A stretch of DNA of 64,000 bases from positions 92,861 through 156,860 of the forward strand of contig QZCP01000001.1 in the NCBI GenBank assembly GCA_003956705.1. The letters run 5' to 3'. The translations under genes were made by a program, and so were the position numbers. Positions 22,336-34,689 of this stretch are shown here, piece after piece (position 1 is the stretch's first letter; each line of letters begins with the position of its first letter). This DNA comes from Brevipalpus yothersi (Eukaryota; Arthropoda; Arachnida; Trombidiformes; Tenuipalpidae). The notes under the pieces are model-generated. The model was not told the origin of the DNA and did not search any database. It worked only from the letters and a program-made list of their open reading frames with translations.

Positions 22336-23300
22336 TTCAAATGTTTGAGTGAAGAGAATAAAAAATAGAATACATTCTGAAATTTTTTCGTTAGTGAACT
22401 AATCTATGAAATCGATCTCTCATTGGGAGTTGTAAAAAAAGTGAAAATAGAGAGTAGTTAAAATTGGTTCGCATGTTTTGTGTAATAATAATTAATTCTG
22501 ATTCAACATAAATTCTGATTGAGATTTCCATCACCCAGGTCTTGCTCAATTTTACATTTAGTACAAAATCGGATAAGAAAAACTGGGTTATCTTGAAACT
22601 CCAAAGACCACGGTTGGAATATTTTAGTTTTGAAATTTTCTTGTGGAATGGAGAATGGTTAACCCCTATTACTTTTTATATTAAAATTTTGTGGATATGA
22701 GTTCTCCTCTTACTCAACTGAATATAGATCCCAGAAGATATTTGCTACTCTTTCTAAGAAACAATCCAAATATCAGATTTTTTTAAAAAGTGAACAGAAG
22801 TCAGCCGCTCGTTATAATCTCTCTCTTTCAAGTGAAAAAAATCTCATTTTCTAGCAGCTTTTTTCCTTCTGCAATACTTTTCATGACCTTAGAGAGTTGC
22901 TTGAATCTTCCTTCTTCTGAAAATGATGTCAATTATTATGAGGAGCTCTGATCGAGAAACTCTAAAATACTAATTCTCTAGTCAGAGGTTAACATCCTGG
23001 ATTCGAACATTGTCAATTATTTTATTCGTCATCCTGAAAAACATCGCTCAAAATATCAGATTTTTTGTGATACTTTGGAGAAATTTGACCTCCAGAAACC
23101 ATTCGCGAGAACGAAAGTCAAATTTAGAAATAGCTTCAAGTTACAAATCTCATGAATTCGATGAGAATTTTCTTAACACGAAATTTTCTGAACTCGGTAC
23201 TCTTCTTCGAATGGTACTACAACAAATAACGGTTTAAATCCTCAAATACTCTTATGAATAGAAAATCTTTCCTCGAAGCAGGCTATGTATAATGCCTGTC
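22336..23300. other. Intergenic
   Basis: No gene or clear repeat recognised in this AT-rich stretch. Confidence 0.5.
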
Positions 23301-23806
23301 TTATTTCAATTTTTCTGTTCGAGCTTTCCGACAAGCTTCATCCGATTTTGCATACACTCCTTCTATCTCTGTACCATCAGCTTCAACACAATAAAAATTG
23401 TTCGCATGAGGCCCTTGTTGTCTGGGTGAATACGAACCATCTTTCTCGCAAGAAGGAATACCATAATAAATCTATCCCATTTCTAATTTCTCGGGTCAAC
23501 AAAAGTTCAATTAGATGAGAAAAAATGAATTTCAAGATGTTTTTACGAAGATATACAAACTTAATCCTTCCTCTCGCTTCTTTTGATATTCTGTCTTTCC
23601 GCCTGTAGCATTGAGGGAAAGAGAGAAAACTGAGTTGTGAGAAACTTATTGTTTGTCAGCGTTGAGAAATTGATACAGTATTTCCTGGAATATTCAGATC
23701 CAGATAACAAGAACCGAAATGGTTTTATGATACTAGCCTTCCATGGAATGATCGATCAGCAACAAGAAGAGGATGAACGCAAAACAACGAGTAAAGAGGT
23801 AACTCA
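23301..23806 (-). pseudogene. Thyroglobulin type-1 pseudogene
   Basis: Exon 1 (23806-23737) is almost the same as the exon at 8390-8321 and still encodes a signal peptide. Exon 2 (from 23602) has lost the first domain cysteine (TGT to TAT). Exon 3 has an in-frame TAG two codons after the ATG corresponding to KMG, though the rest of the domain is readable (PSCEKDGSYSPRQ ... YCVEADG ... AC). The GC donor of intron 1 (23736) is kept. Confidence 0.75.
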
Positions 23807-25003
23807 TTTTAAATGTTTGGGTAAGAGAAAACCGAAAATAAATGAAATAAATTTTGGAAGGCTTCCCGAAAATAAACCAAATTCCTGCTGAAAATGTTGA
23901 TAAGAGATGAATATATATATATATATAGGGTGATTAAAATTAGAGATCATGTTTCGCTTGAAAATCCATTGCATACACTTAATCCATACATCAGACGTAG
24001 AATAGTCTCCGGTTGAGATTCCAATCTCGTTTATAAATGAAGAAATTGTAGCTTTTAATACATAAATCTAGATTTAAATTAATATTGAATATGAACAGTG
24101 ACATAAGTTAGGAATAATTAGCTTTACTTTTTCCCTGATAAATATTTTCCACAGTATTTTCTCTCTTCATTCCTTTGTCTACGGGTATCTTCCTACCCTC
24201 TGGAGTTGAGCACCAAATCATTTCTGTAAACCTTCAGAATTGATAGGGAGAATTATCACCATTATTTTCTTAATTGTAAACTAGAGTCTGAGGAAATCCA
24301 TAAGATCGTATATATTCATGCAATAACACGCTTTAAAAAATAATGAACAAAATTAAGGATATAGGAGGAGGAAGGATATAATCCTGATTACTGATCCTCA
24401 GCGGTAAAATCAGTCACCAAGACACAGAAAATAAACATTTTTAGGAACAAAACCCTCATTCTGAATGATTGGACATGCTTTTAAGAAAAACAGCTGCTAA
24501 GAAGATTTTAATTTAATTTATGTAACCTCTTTTCACTCCCACATGTTGGCTGCACTGAGTGGTTCTTCTTTTCGTTGAATCGTCAATCATTGTTGAATCA
24601 TCTTATTCTTGTTATCCTTCCATGCATAGAAACCACACAGTTTGCCTAATCAATGGTCACTTTTCTTTAATTTGTACAAACATTTAGCTAAGGCTCTGAT
24701 GGCTTGAATGGAATAAAGGAGAGAAGGAATATTTCTTCGAGTGAGATCAAAGAAGTAACTAAGATGATGAAAAGAATTTTATCGTTTCATATTCGATGGT
24801 GTAATGGTTCATTTTGTAAGGATCAGTAAATACTTGACCATCGGGAGAAGTAACAAAGACCATTAAACGATTTCAAGGCATTAATTTAACAAAGAATTTT
24901 CGCTTGCTAGAATTTTTCTCTAGGATTTCCTGGTGGAGGGGAAAAGACTTAGATTCGTCAATTAAAAATAAACATTCAAAGCTCTTTGAAACAAAATTAA
25001 AGA
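23807..25003. other. Intergenic with Tg-1 relic and short AT run
   Basis: A short (AT)n run lies near 23,915-23,927, and a Tg-1 relic (separate entry) at 24.1-24.3 kb. Otherwise nothing recognised before the 3' end of L2HGDH. Confidence 0.5.
24120..24280 (-). pseudogene. Thyroglobulin type-1 exon relic
   Basis: The minus strand reads NNGDNSPYQF, stop, then MIWCSTPEGRKIPVDKG, clearly related to the last exon of the 97-residue Tg-1 peptides (NGDYSPWQ ... WCSTPDGKKIPG). The stop, the lost final cysteine and the lack of intact upstream exons make it a dead fragment. Confidence 0.65.
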
Positions 25004-26502
25004 TCATTTGAATAATCTTCTATCAACTTGCTCTGCGATCATTTCTGCAATGGCAAGAGACGAAGTGGCTCCTGGAGATGGGGCATTACGCACGTGAAGA
25101 CAATGGTTCTGGAAGGGCCCAGAACCTGAATCGAAAACGAAATCTTCCACTAGATTGCCATTCGGATCAAGAGCTTGAGCTCTCACCCCGCTAGGGCCTT
25201 TGACTAGATCCTCAGCATTTAGATCTGGGAAATATTTTCTCAGAACTTTCAACTGAGCCTCAATGCTGATACTTCGATGAATCTCTTGCAAACCTTCCCT
25301 GAAATATTTTAATCCAAGCTTCAAGAGTCCGGGATTTGTGATAGATTCCATAATATCTTTCAGGTCGACATCTCTTGGAGAGTAACCTTCTCTTTTTGTT
25401 GCGAGCACTGCATTCGGACCAACCCAAACTGAGCCATCAAGACGAGGGGTGAAATGAACTCCCAGAAACGGAAGTCGTGGATCAGGAACCGGATAAACGT
25501 TAGTTTTATTATATAGACCTTCCTTCTGTGGTGAGAGGAGAAAATATTCACCACGAAAGGGTACGATTTTAGGGTGAGGCGAGCATCCTGTCATCGCAGC
25601 TATTCGATCAGAATGAAGGCCAGCAGCAGTCACAACGAACTTAGCTTCAATTTCAATTCCACTTTTGCTTCTTAATTTCACTCTTGAATTCTTATCTGCA
25701 TCGATATATTCGAAATTTTCAACCCGAAAACCATGCATCACCTCTCCGTTGTTGTCTTGAAAATCTTTGGCAAAAGATTTGACCACAACACCCCAATCTA
25801 CTATCCCTGTCGTAGGTGAATACAAAGCTCTCAACCCTCTCACATGAGGCTGAAATTGAGGTATGTCACGTTCTTCGACCATCTCGATTCCGGGAACTTT
25901 GCTTGCTCTAGCCCTCTCGAAAAGTTTCTCAAGTCTGAAAAGTTCATTGCTTTCAACGGCAACGACAAGTTTGCCAATTTTCTTGTGTTCGATACCTTTT
26001 TCAGCCAAATATCGATAAATTTTCTTCGCCCCTTGAACACATAATTTTGCTTTAAGACTTCCAGGAGGATAATAGATTCCACTATGTATCACTCCACTAT
26101 TATTTTTACTCTGATGTTGACCTGTTGGAAATGGATCAAAAATTGCATCCTCATTAGATTTCAATAATGGAGAATCTTGCGCTGTATCACAATGATTATT
26201 TTCGAACATAGACACCTGAAATGAAAATACACAGACTTCTACTTACCCAATTCATTCTCTTTCTCGAGAACAACCAAATTCAAATCAGGATGTCTCAATG
26301 AAAGCTCACGAGCAGTTGCTACACCGACAATGCCTCCACCAACAATCGCAATATCATGATAAGGTTTCGTCTTTGTGGCCGATGTCGAATGGGATGATGA
26401 AGCTGGTTGCTCATGAGGACTAGAAAACCATCTTGGTAGAACATTGTGATGGTTGATAAAAAATTTTAATCCAAAACAATGTCGACATGTAGTCGAAATC
26501 AT
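25004..26502 (-). CDS. L2HGDH: L-2-hydroxyglutarate dehydrogenase, mitochondrial, 457 aa
   Basis: FAD-dependent enzyme that oxidises L-2-hydroxyglutarate to 2-oxoglutarate, a mitochondrial metabolite-repair step. Exons are 26502-26247 and 26121-25004 (1374 nt). Visible landmarks: dinucleotide-binding DIAIVGGGIVG; NNSGVIHSGIYY; SLKAKLCVQGA; TGIVDW; IVPFRGEY; YPVPDPRLPFLGVHFTPR; GPSGVRAQALD; LVEDFVFD; LHVRNAPSPGATSS. Length fits the family (human 463). The residues before the FAD motif would serve as a targeting peptide. The exon 2 acceptor at 26122 is set by the family sequence; the frame upstream of it stays open but is intronic. Start is the first ATG in the open frame. An upstream exon is possible. 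Confidence 0.95.
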
Positions 26503-26942
26503 TTCTTGGTCATCATCGTTTACATGTTCACACGTGAAATGATTTTTGTTATCATAACAAAGTCCTGCGAAAAAGTGCGCGCGCAATTGAAACTTGGTGA
26601 AGTTGAACGTCACTCAATACTAAATAATTTAATTTAATCTCAATTGGAAATGATTTTGGATAGGAAAAATGAATGGTACTGATAATTTTATGTATGAAAA
26701 TCCGGTCAAATGAAATTTAGTTTAGTCTTTTGTATTTCCTAGAAGAGATGCACATCAACTACAAAAAAAGTTGATACCTAGGACTCAATTTCAGATATCC
26801 TTAAGAGCAGAAGAGCATCAATTCGATGAAAATTTCGGCAGTATTCTTACATCATCAATGAGATATGCTTCGATTGGTATTTAGTTTCAGGTTGACATAG
26901 AAGTGACTTCTTGTTACAATGAAAAATATTCAACATGATCGT
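26503..26942. other. Intergenic between L2HGDH and RRM-F-box gene
   Basis: L2HGDH 5' region and the 3' flank of the next gene. No further feature seen. Confidence 0.5.
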
Positions 26943-29631
26943 TTATCTTTGGGCCATGTTTTTTAGATCATGTATTTGTTGATGATTCTTGAGATCATTC
27001 ATCTTTATCGTTATGAAAGAGCGGCTGATTCTTATCCTGATCCTTAGTCGAGGATTGAGAAGTCTTCTTTCTTTAAGATCAAAAGCTGTAAACAGTGTAC
27101 GATTGGTGACCAAGGGGCAATTTCCAAGGTCTAGATAGAGTAATTTCGGGCATCCCATAAAAACTTTCTCCATCCCCTCATCGGTCACTGCTCCTTCTCC
27201 AAGCGAGAGAGTTTTCAAGGAAGTGAGCCTAGAAAGTGCATCATAACTTCGGTTGGTTATCTAGAGAGAGAAGAGAGGTTAATATTCATGAGAGAATAGA
27301 GATGGGAGGTCTATACCTTGTCAGATATACATGTACATGTAATCCGAATATCTTCCAAGTTCTTACAATAATCTGCTAGCTGGCATATAGCATTATCAGT
27401 TAGGTCTTCACAGTAAGGAAGATTGAGAACTCTGAGTTTCCTACAACGTTGGATAAACGAAATGAACTCTTCTTCGTAAGAGCCACTTCCTACCAATTTT
27501 CCATATCTATCAGAGGAGTTTATATACAGCTCTTCGAGTGTTTCTATCTTGGAGATGAGATTGAGAACATCAGAAAAAGGAGCTGCAAAAGGAAGAGAAA
27601 TTTTTTTAAAGTTTACGTTTTCTAGGTTCTCAAATTTGGATGTCATTGTCTCTAAATTGTTGGGAATGGTTAATGCATCTTACTCATTAGATGGGAACAA
27701 AGCTTCGAGCCCTGTGCTCAACTGATAAGATTTTTTCTATCCATCATGTATGAATAAATTTTACCTTCAATTGGATGGATGAATTCCAGTTTGTCTAAGT
27801 TTTTGAATGATTCACAGATGAAAGAGAGATCATCTCTGCAAATCCTTCCGGCAACCAGCTTTCTAAGGGAAGAGTGACATCCAAGGGCTAGGTTGACGAA
27901 GCCTGGTGTTCTTGTAATCTGAAAGGAAAACTATTAATTCAAAATCCATCGGAAGAACCTTAATCATCATACCCGGGTATCTGTGACATTCAAGATTCTC
28001 AACTGAGACAAGTATCTGAAACATCTTCCGATTATTATATTGTTGTTAGATACATCCAAAGAATTCATATTTTTGAACTCTCGGATTAACTCTTTTAGTT
28101 TCGTCTCTGTTAAGCAATAACCAAAGTCCAAACAGAAATCCTGAAATTTTGAAAAGATTCAAAAATTTTGAAAGAGTACGATTTGAAAACCAGAAATTAC
28201 CTTCAATTTCGGACAGCATTTTGCTAGAAATTTAGGTGATATCCTCGGCAAGTTGGGGTTGATCAGCTTCTCCAAGAACGGACAGCATTCACCTAACACA
28301 TAAAATATTGTTACGAGAATCAAATATTTAAAAAAGCTGAAAACATCACGGAGAGAAAACTCAATTTAAGGAAACTTACCAATAATTTCTACTGTGAGTT
28401 CATCAACTAGATATCCAATTTCCAAGCTTTTTAGGTTGGGGCATCTCTTTAAAATTGAGAATATGGCCTCATTGAAACCTGTCAAGAATTCAAGCATGAG
28501 TTAGATGATACAATTTCGTAAAGCTTAAACAATGCTGTCTCATGTTGTAGGTGAAGAATACACAGGTTAAGCAAAGAGGAATCTTTGGCTAAGAGAGACT
28601 CACCCAAGCCATACGAATGCTGGTAAAAGAAGTCAATGGGATTGATGGTTAGCTTTTTTTTACAAAACCAAATATCTTGACAAATTGCATTCCATCTCCT
28701 ACAAACTAGAATAAAAAGAGGAATTTTACAGAGGACTACCATAGTTGTCAAAACTCAATAACATACCGAGTTCACAAGATACCAAGTCTCTTCTATCTTC
28801 AGTTATCTCGATTATTTCTCTGATCAGATCGTCAGATAATATCTGGATTCCATGATCAATGGAATCCCACTCTTGTTGATTTGCGAGGAATGGTTCTCTT
28901 TCGATTTGTCCAGGTACCAATTTTGAAACATTATTTTCAAGCTCTCTCATCTCGCTATCGTTATTCTCTCTTCGAGTTTTCACGTAGCGACGAACCCTTG
29001 AGATCAAAGTTTCTTCTAATGGAGAGACTTTGAGAATTCTGTAGAAGAAGGAAGGTTATAATGCATTGGTATTTATGGAAGTTTTTCTCATCACCTTTTC
29101 CATTCAAATCGGGAATAAATCCCGTATTGAAAAAAATCTGAATCAATAGTTAGGCAATCTTTTGATGCCTCCAGTGCTTTCTGAGCATCACTCTGATCCT
29201 CAAAAGTTACAATAGCAACACTAAATGAGGAGAACAATTATTATTAGCCAGGTTAGAAGAAAATTGCCACACTACCACGCGAGACTTACTTGGCAGGCTG
29301 CCACGATTCGTGATCTTTGGCAACGTAGATGTGTCTCACAGGTCCAAATTTCCATTTAAAAAAAAATTCGTAGAATCCAACGAAATTCACAAAGTCTCTA
29401 TGCATCTAAAAAGAATTAGAAAATATGTGAAAAAATCGATTCTCACAAGTCTGGTTCAGAACTTACCAACGAGCGACCAATATTCTCAACCAGTATATGA
29501 TTCGAAACAACTGATGGACGAGGAGGGACTATTGAAGACGATGATTCCTGATGATTTTCCGCCAGCAAGTTTGCATCCAATCGTTCTTCCGTTCGATACG
29601 CATCATCGACCTGGGACATTATTGTGTCCAT
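26943..29631 (-). CDS. RRM-F-box-LRR protein, 625 aa, 11 exons
   Basis: Exons 29631-29467, 29405-29290, 29220-29095, 29038-28767, 28705-28604, 28478-28380, 28292-28201, 28140-27973, 27918-27765, 27582-27317 and 27260-26943 sum to 1878 nt. Every boundary matches the gene at 1942-4532 in phase, and several exons are equal in length (116, 92, 168 nt). The leader begins MDTIMSQ; RNP2 is HILVENIG; the RRM continues FGPVRHIYVAKDHESW; the F-box is ILSDDLIREII ... VCRRWNAICQDIWFCKKKL; LRRs follow (LLYLDLGNCPLVTNRTLFTAF). It is an intact, more divergent paralogue outside the recent duplication, which shows the fusion is old and kept under selection. Confidence 0.9.
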
Positions 29632-30630
29632 AATTTCTTGGATTCACTGAATGATGGTGTCAAATTGATGAAATGAGGATCTGATGGCTATTGACTGAAT
29701 ATCTATCTAATGTAGATGAGAGAAAAATTTGGAGTTTTTCTTCTGTTTTTTAAAAGTTCGATTGCAATTTTTCTGACATGCGCATCAAGTGCCTTATGAT
29801 CGATGGACCAACTTTTGTCCAAAGGACAATCGCTTCGTTAGTATCGTCTGAATGATTTTGAGCATTTGACACGGAGACAGATAGAATTGAATATAATTTG
29901 TTATGGTTTTCTATGTTTATTGTGACAAAGCATGAAGAAGAGGCCAATATTTCAGAAATTGAGGTGATTTAAGAGGTTGTATTGATTTCATTATCGAATT
30001 TCGTTTGCCAGTTCTTCGGAAGTTTTGGCGCCAATCCTGACGAATGCGATCGATATTTGTCCATCGCAGTTGACTACATGATATCAGATCATGTTTTTCT
30101 TACCATTTGATAAGCAGTTCGGTTCCGAATAAAATGTACCAATAAAATTTAATATGATCTTTTTGCTGATATTTGAGAAGATTTCGTCTTTGATATCTTC
30201 CCTCGCTCGAATGCTTTCCCGAGTTGGATCACTTTCTTAACTTCTTTAAGGAGTGTTTGATCACTCTAACATAGTCATCAAGATGATTAAACTGATCAAT
30301 TTCGGAGGAAGAAGAGTTCAAAATCACTCTCATATTTCTTGACCCTCATTTCTTGTGGAAATTCCAGCCTTTCTCTCTTCTCTCGCTTGTTAAAAAAGAT
30401 TTCAGATAAATGCAAATTATGCAAAGTTCTTAGAAAAGTGGTGGTAATTTTATCACAGGAAAGGACAAATACAAAGAAAATTTTTCAACAGACAAAGGAG
30501 ATTCATGAAAGCCGCAAATTTTAAAATTCATGTTAGTTAAACAAAGTAACCCGGATTAGATAATTTTATGTCTAAGTTTTTTAGGCCAATCGCAGTGATA
30601 TCTTTGATACATCGTATTTGCCAAGTTTGA
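29632..30630. other. Intergenic
   Basis: Flank between two minus-strand RRM-F-box-LRR genes. No gene or repeat recognised. Confidence 0.5.
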
Positions 30631-33600
30631 TCAGTAGTAATCGTCGAGATCATTGTATTCATCGTCATCAAAAAATTCTAAATCATCCCAATACACACGA
30701 TGCTCGATAATTTCTTCATCCACATCGTCCTCTTCATCAAAATAGTTCATATCTTCTTCGAGAGAGTTTTCAATTTCCAGTACAGCTTGACGACTGTCTA
30801 AAGAACTAACTTTAATTCTTTGTCCACAGTAAACAATTGTTAATCGCTTATCCAATAGTCCTTCCACCATGAGGTTATAAGCATTCAGCAGGGTTTGAAC
30901 AGTAACCAAGTCACATTGATCCACATTCAGAAAGGTTAGATTTCGGCACTCTTTCAAAATTCTCTCAATACCTTCATCAGTTACTCTGGTGTATTTGATC
31001 GACAAATTTCTGAGCGAGCTCAGATGAACTAGTGAATCTAAACTTTGGCTTGTCATCTAACAAGTGAGTAATAAAAGAGTCAGATTAACACAGGGAGACA
31101 AGTAAATGAGATCTTCTAACCTGAGATGATGAGACGTCGAGATGAGAAATGTTCTTACAAAAGTCAGGAATACGAGAAATGCCTTCATCGGTTAGACTGT
31201 GACTGACTGGGAGTATAAGAGTTCTGAGTTTACGACAAGATCGCAGGAACTTTTTGAATTTTCCATCATTAGCTCCATCAAGAGGTGATATTATATGAAC
31301 ATATTCGAGCTTCTTGAGATTTGAGAGAAGAGAGAAAATCTCAGAGGTAGCATCTGGAAGGAAAATAGAAGATTGTAACAATTATGGCCCTTTCATTGCA
31401 ATGCCTCACCTTCAGGAAGATTCTCAAGCTCGAGAGTATTCAAATTTCGAAATTTTTCACAAATGATGGCGAGTGCAGCTCTTGAGACAGGCCCAGCTCT
31501 AAGTTTCTCCAATGATGAGCGACATTTTTGAGCTAATTTTTCGAAGCTCCCATCAATTATCTAATGATGAAAAAATCTCAATCAAGTGAAAAGAATCATC
31601 AAAAACAAACCTTTCCACACGAGCGGATATCTAACTCTTTCAATCGCCACAAATGATAGAAGCATTTCCCAGTAATATGCCAGTTTCCAGACAAATTCAA
31701 ATACTCCAAGCCATTTGCTACCTTGAGGAACTCCCATAGTTTTTTCTCCGTTAGGTTGCTCGAATTGGACAGATCGATAGCCTAAAGATAGAGAATATTC
31801 CAAGTAACAAATGAACAATATCCAAATCAATTGGATCAAATGGTGAAGAATTTACCCTCAGTTCTGGACAATGGTCAGCCAGGTACTTTAACGAAATTTT
31901 GGTGAGATTTGAGTGTCGAAAAACTAACTTTTCGAGTTTTGGACAACATTCAGCTAGAAAGAGAAAGTGATTAACGATTTGGTTATTCTTGGATGCAGAA
32001 TGAGAGCAACATTAGAGAGAGAAGGGAATGAGAGGAGAACCCACCGATGATGTTGAATGTTACTTCATCCAAATTATGTGAATCATCAAGATCCAATTCT
32101 TTAAGTGCGGGACACTTTTTCAAGACCAAGAATAAGTTCTTTTTGTTGAGTACTATAATAGATTTTAGAATGATTCAGGTTAATTTCTCACTTCTGAATA
32201 GTTAGAAAATATGTAAGTCTGATCATGAAGGATTGATATGTCTCTCATGTTTTCTCATCTACAACTGTAACTAGCCCAGTTGATTCTAGAAGAGGTTTGC
32301 CCATAGATGATAAGAAAACCGAGAACAATAAATCCTATCTTGTGATGGGATGGTTAATGCTATCCATTAATGGGGCTAAAAACTTACTTGGACCCTGGAA
32401 AGAGAAGAAAGTATCTCTCAAAGCTAGCTTCTGTTTAGACAACCAAACATCTTCGCTGATTGCATTCCATCTCTTGCAAACTACAGTAGAGAAAAATCAA
32501 GATAGAATCATTGTGCGCTTAGCATTCAAGAATCATACCCAATCCACAACGAACCAAGTCTGACAAATCATCGAGATAATTGAAAATGCTCTGGATTAGG
32601 GAATCAGGCAATTTATGGATTTCACATAATTCACTTTCTTGCTCTTCCTGAATTGGATCTCTCTTAACTTCTCCAGAAATTATTTTGGATACAATATCAT
32701 CGCGTCTCTGAATCTCTTCTTCTTTCAATTGCTTCTGGGTTTCAACATCTGTACGCACTCTTGACATCAATTTTTGTTGGGCTGGAAACACTTTCAAAGT
32801 CCTGGGAAAGAGTGGAATGTTAATTGTATTAATTGTATTCCACCATCGAATCCTTAATCACCTTATGGGAGTCTTATAAGGGCCTTCGCCCAAAAGTGGT
32901 GTTAAATCAACAGTCAATTCCTCCTCAGATGCATTTAAAGCTTTTTGTGCAACACTTGAATCCTTGAAAGTGACAAAACCATATCTAAATAGCGGAAAAA
33001 TGCACTGAGACTAATGAAAACTTATCAAACAGTATGAGTAACAGTAGTTAACAAAAAAAGAAAGAAAGAGAAGATAAAGACGGCAGAAGAGAGATAGTTT
33101 GTGAGGACAAGATTAAAGATACCCAACAAGGGACAATACAAAGTCCCCATAATGATTATTTTAATCAAATCGGAACGGTGAGGGAAAGAAATATTTTTTT
33201 CCAAAAACAGATATATTGATACATGCCCTCTGGATAGTCGTTTTACATGATCTTCAACGACGTAGAATGAGTTAGATCCGAAATTCTTGTCAAAAAAATC
33301 CCGATAGAAGTTAGAGAACGATTTGATTGTTACTCCTGTCTGAGAGGAAGAGAGGAATAATCAAAAAAGAAACAGAGAAGATTCTCAGATCCAAACATTA
33401 ACTCATCTATCATCAGGACGTACATTGTAGCCAATATTTTTAACAAATAACTTATTTATCTCCGCTGTAGGCTGAGAAGGAGTGGAAGGCGATGAAGAGG
33501 ATGATTCTTGATCATTCGTTGGTGACATAGCGGAATCAGATTGATCATCCATGTCATCCATATGACTAGCAGGAGGAATGGGACTAGTTGTGTCCATCGG

Positions 33601-34053
33601 TTCGGAAGCTTGTTCACTAGTGAGAGAAGAGTCGTAATTGATGGATGAGTTGGTAATTGTTGCTGTTGTTGTCTGATTTCGATGATATTGGGATGATGAG
33701 GATGATGATCTAGGTGGAGAGAAGCCGCGTTGTTTACGTGGTGAAGGTGTTTTACAAAGACGTTCTTTCAATTGTTGCTCAGTAAATTGATGGAACGGTT
33801 CTCGGTGTATTGGCGTGGATACCGGTGTGGCTGGTAAGCTAGAACGAAATAGAGTGCCCGAAGGCAAGCCTGGATAAGAAACACAATTAAGTCCCAAAAA
33901 TGCATCGCTGTGAAGCTTTTGTAGATGCCGGAAACGTGGACTGAACATATTTGAGATGAATATACCAGAACTTGATCGACGTGCAGACAACATGAGTTTA
34001 GAGGGATGTGGTATGGGTCCTGTGTGACCCACATGACCAGGAGTATTGGACAT
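30631..34053 (-). CDS. RRM-F-box-LRR protein with long N-terminal extension; possible frameshift
   Basis: Exons 34053-33424, 33339-33227, 32984-32863, 32801-32539, 32480-32388, 32152-32045, 31953-31856, 31781-31611, 31560-31410, 31353-31121 and 31056-30631. The extension (about 190 residues) is Ser/Pro/Arg-rich and I do not recognise it. Then come RNP2 KLFVKNIGYN and, across the splice, a textbook RNP1 RGYGFVTF. That junction needs a GC donor at 33226; the nearby GT breaks the frame. The F-box is HKLPDSLIQSIFNYL with VCKRWNAISEDVWLSKQKL. LRRs and an acidic D/E/Y tail follow. The exon sum is 2408 nt, one base short of a whole frame. The missing base maps to the end of exon 3 (about 32,864-32,890), where the frame hits TAA. 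It could be a real mutation, a sequencing error or an unusual splice. A TAG acceptor just before the ATG suggests a 5' UTR intron. Confidence 0.8.
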
Positions 34054-34689
34054 AGATTCTAGGTGTGGATCACATACACACACACCACACAATATATTGT
34101 CCACAGGAAAAGGAGAAGAAAAAAAGACTCTTACCTGAAGTCACCCTTGATTGCAATAAATACAATGTGACTTCAGAGGTCAAGTCACTATCAGTTATCT
34201 TCCTTCTATCTCAACAAGATCAAATTTTGATGATGATAAACACAAGACAGCCAACATTGCGCTTTGCAGCAATACAATCAACTTTGAGCAATCAATAGAA
34301 TCCCTCTGGTGGCAGAATTCTATTCCCTTCTGTAATGCATAATCGATATTCTGAGAAAAAGTTCTGAGCAGATCGAATGTTGTATTCCTTTTTGAGAACT
34401 TGTAATTCTTCACCAAGAGAATAAATTTTGGGCAAATGGAGAAGAGCAAGAGGAGAGGAGAGTCGATATGGGTAAAGATGATAGAATCGTTCATATTTTA
34501 CCTTCTCATGTAAGAGGAGAGAAAAAAAGAACTGGACACATATTGAGTGGTTGTACGAAAAGAAATTCTTTATAGAACTCATAATTTGATGCAAGATAAA
34601 AATTGTAGTGAACAGGCGTTGTAATATTCAATCAGATCACAGATTTACAAAATAATGAGAGACTCCTCGTGTCGAGAGGTCAATTATCA
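34054..34689. other. Intergenic upstream of RRM-F-box gene, downstream of COPB2
   Basis: Contains a short CA run at 34,074-34,087 and probably the 5' UTR of the gene to the left. No other gene seen. Confidence 0.5.

Larger units (their letters stand above)
12160..22340. repeat. Duplicated unit, copy 2 (expanded, decayed)
   Basis: Second copy of the unit at 1-8400. Compared with copy 1 it has a replacement at about 14,672-15,997, an insertion at about 17,530-18,805, about 130 bp extra near 16,270-16,420, about 37 bp near 20,040 and about 380 bp near 20,860-21,250. It has lost the middle Tg-1 gene. Confidence 0.85.

Noticed and set aside
22990..23020. TTCGAA word like a tRNA T-loop
   Set aside because: Flanking bases do not form the T stem and no acceptor or anticodon arms were found.
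26122..26215. N-terminal 31 codons of the L2HGDH exon 2 reading frame as coding
   Set aside because: The family sequence and phase require the acceptor at 26122; the upstream codons are an open intron.
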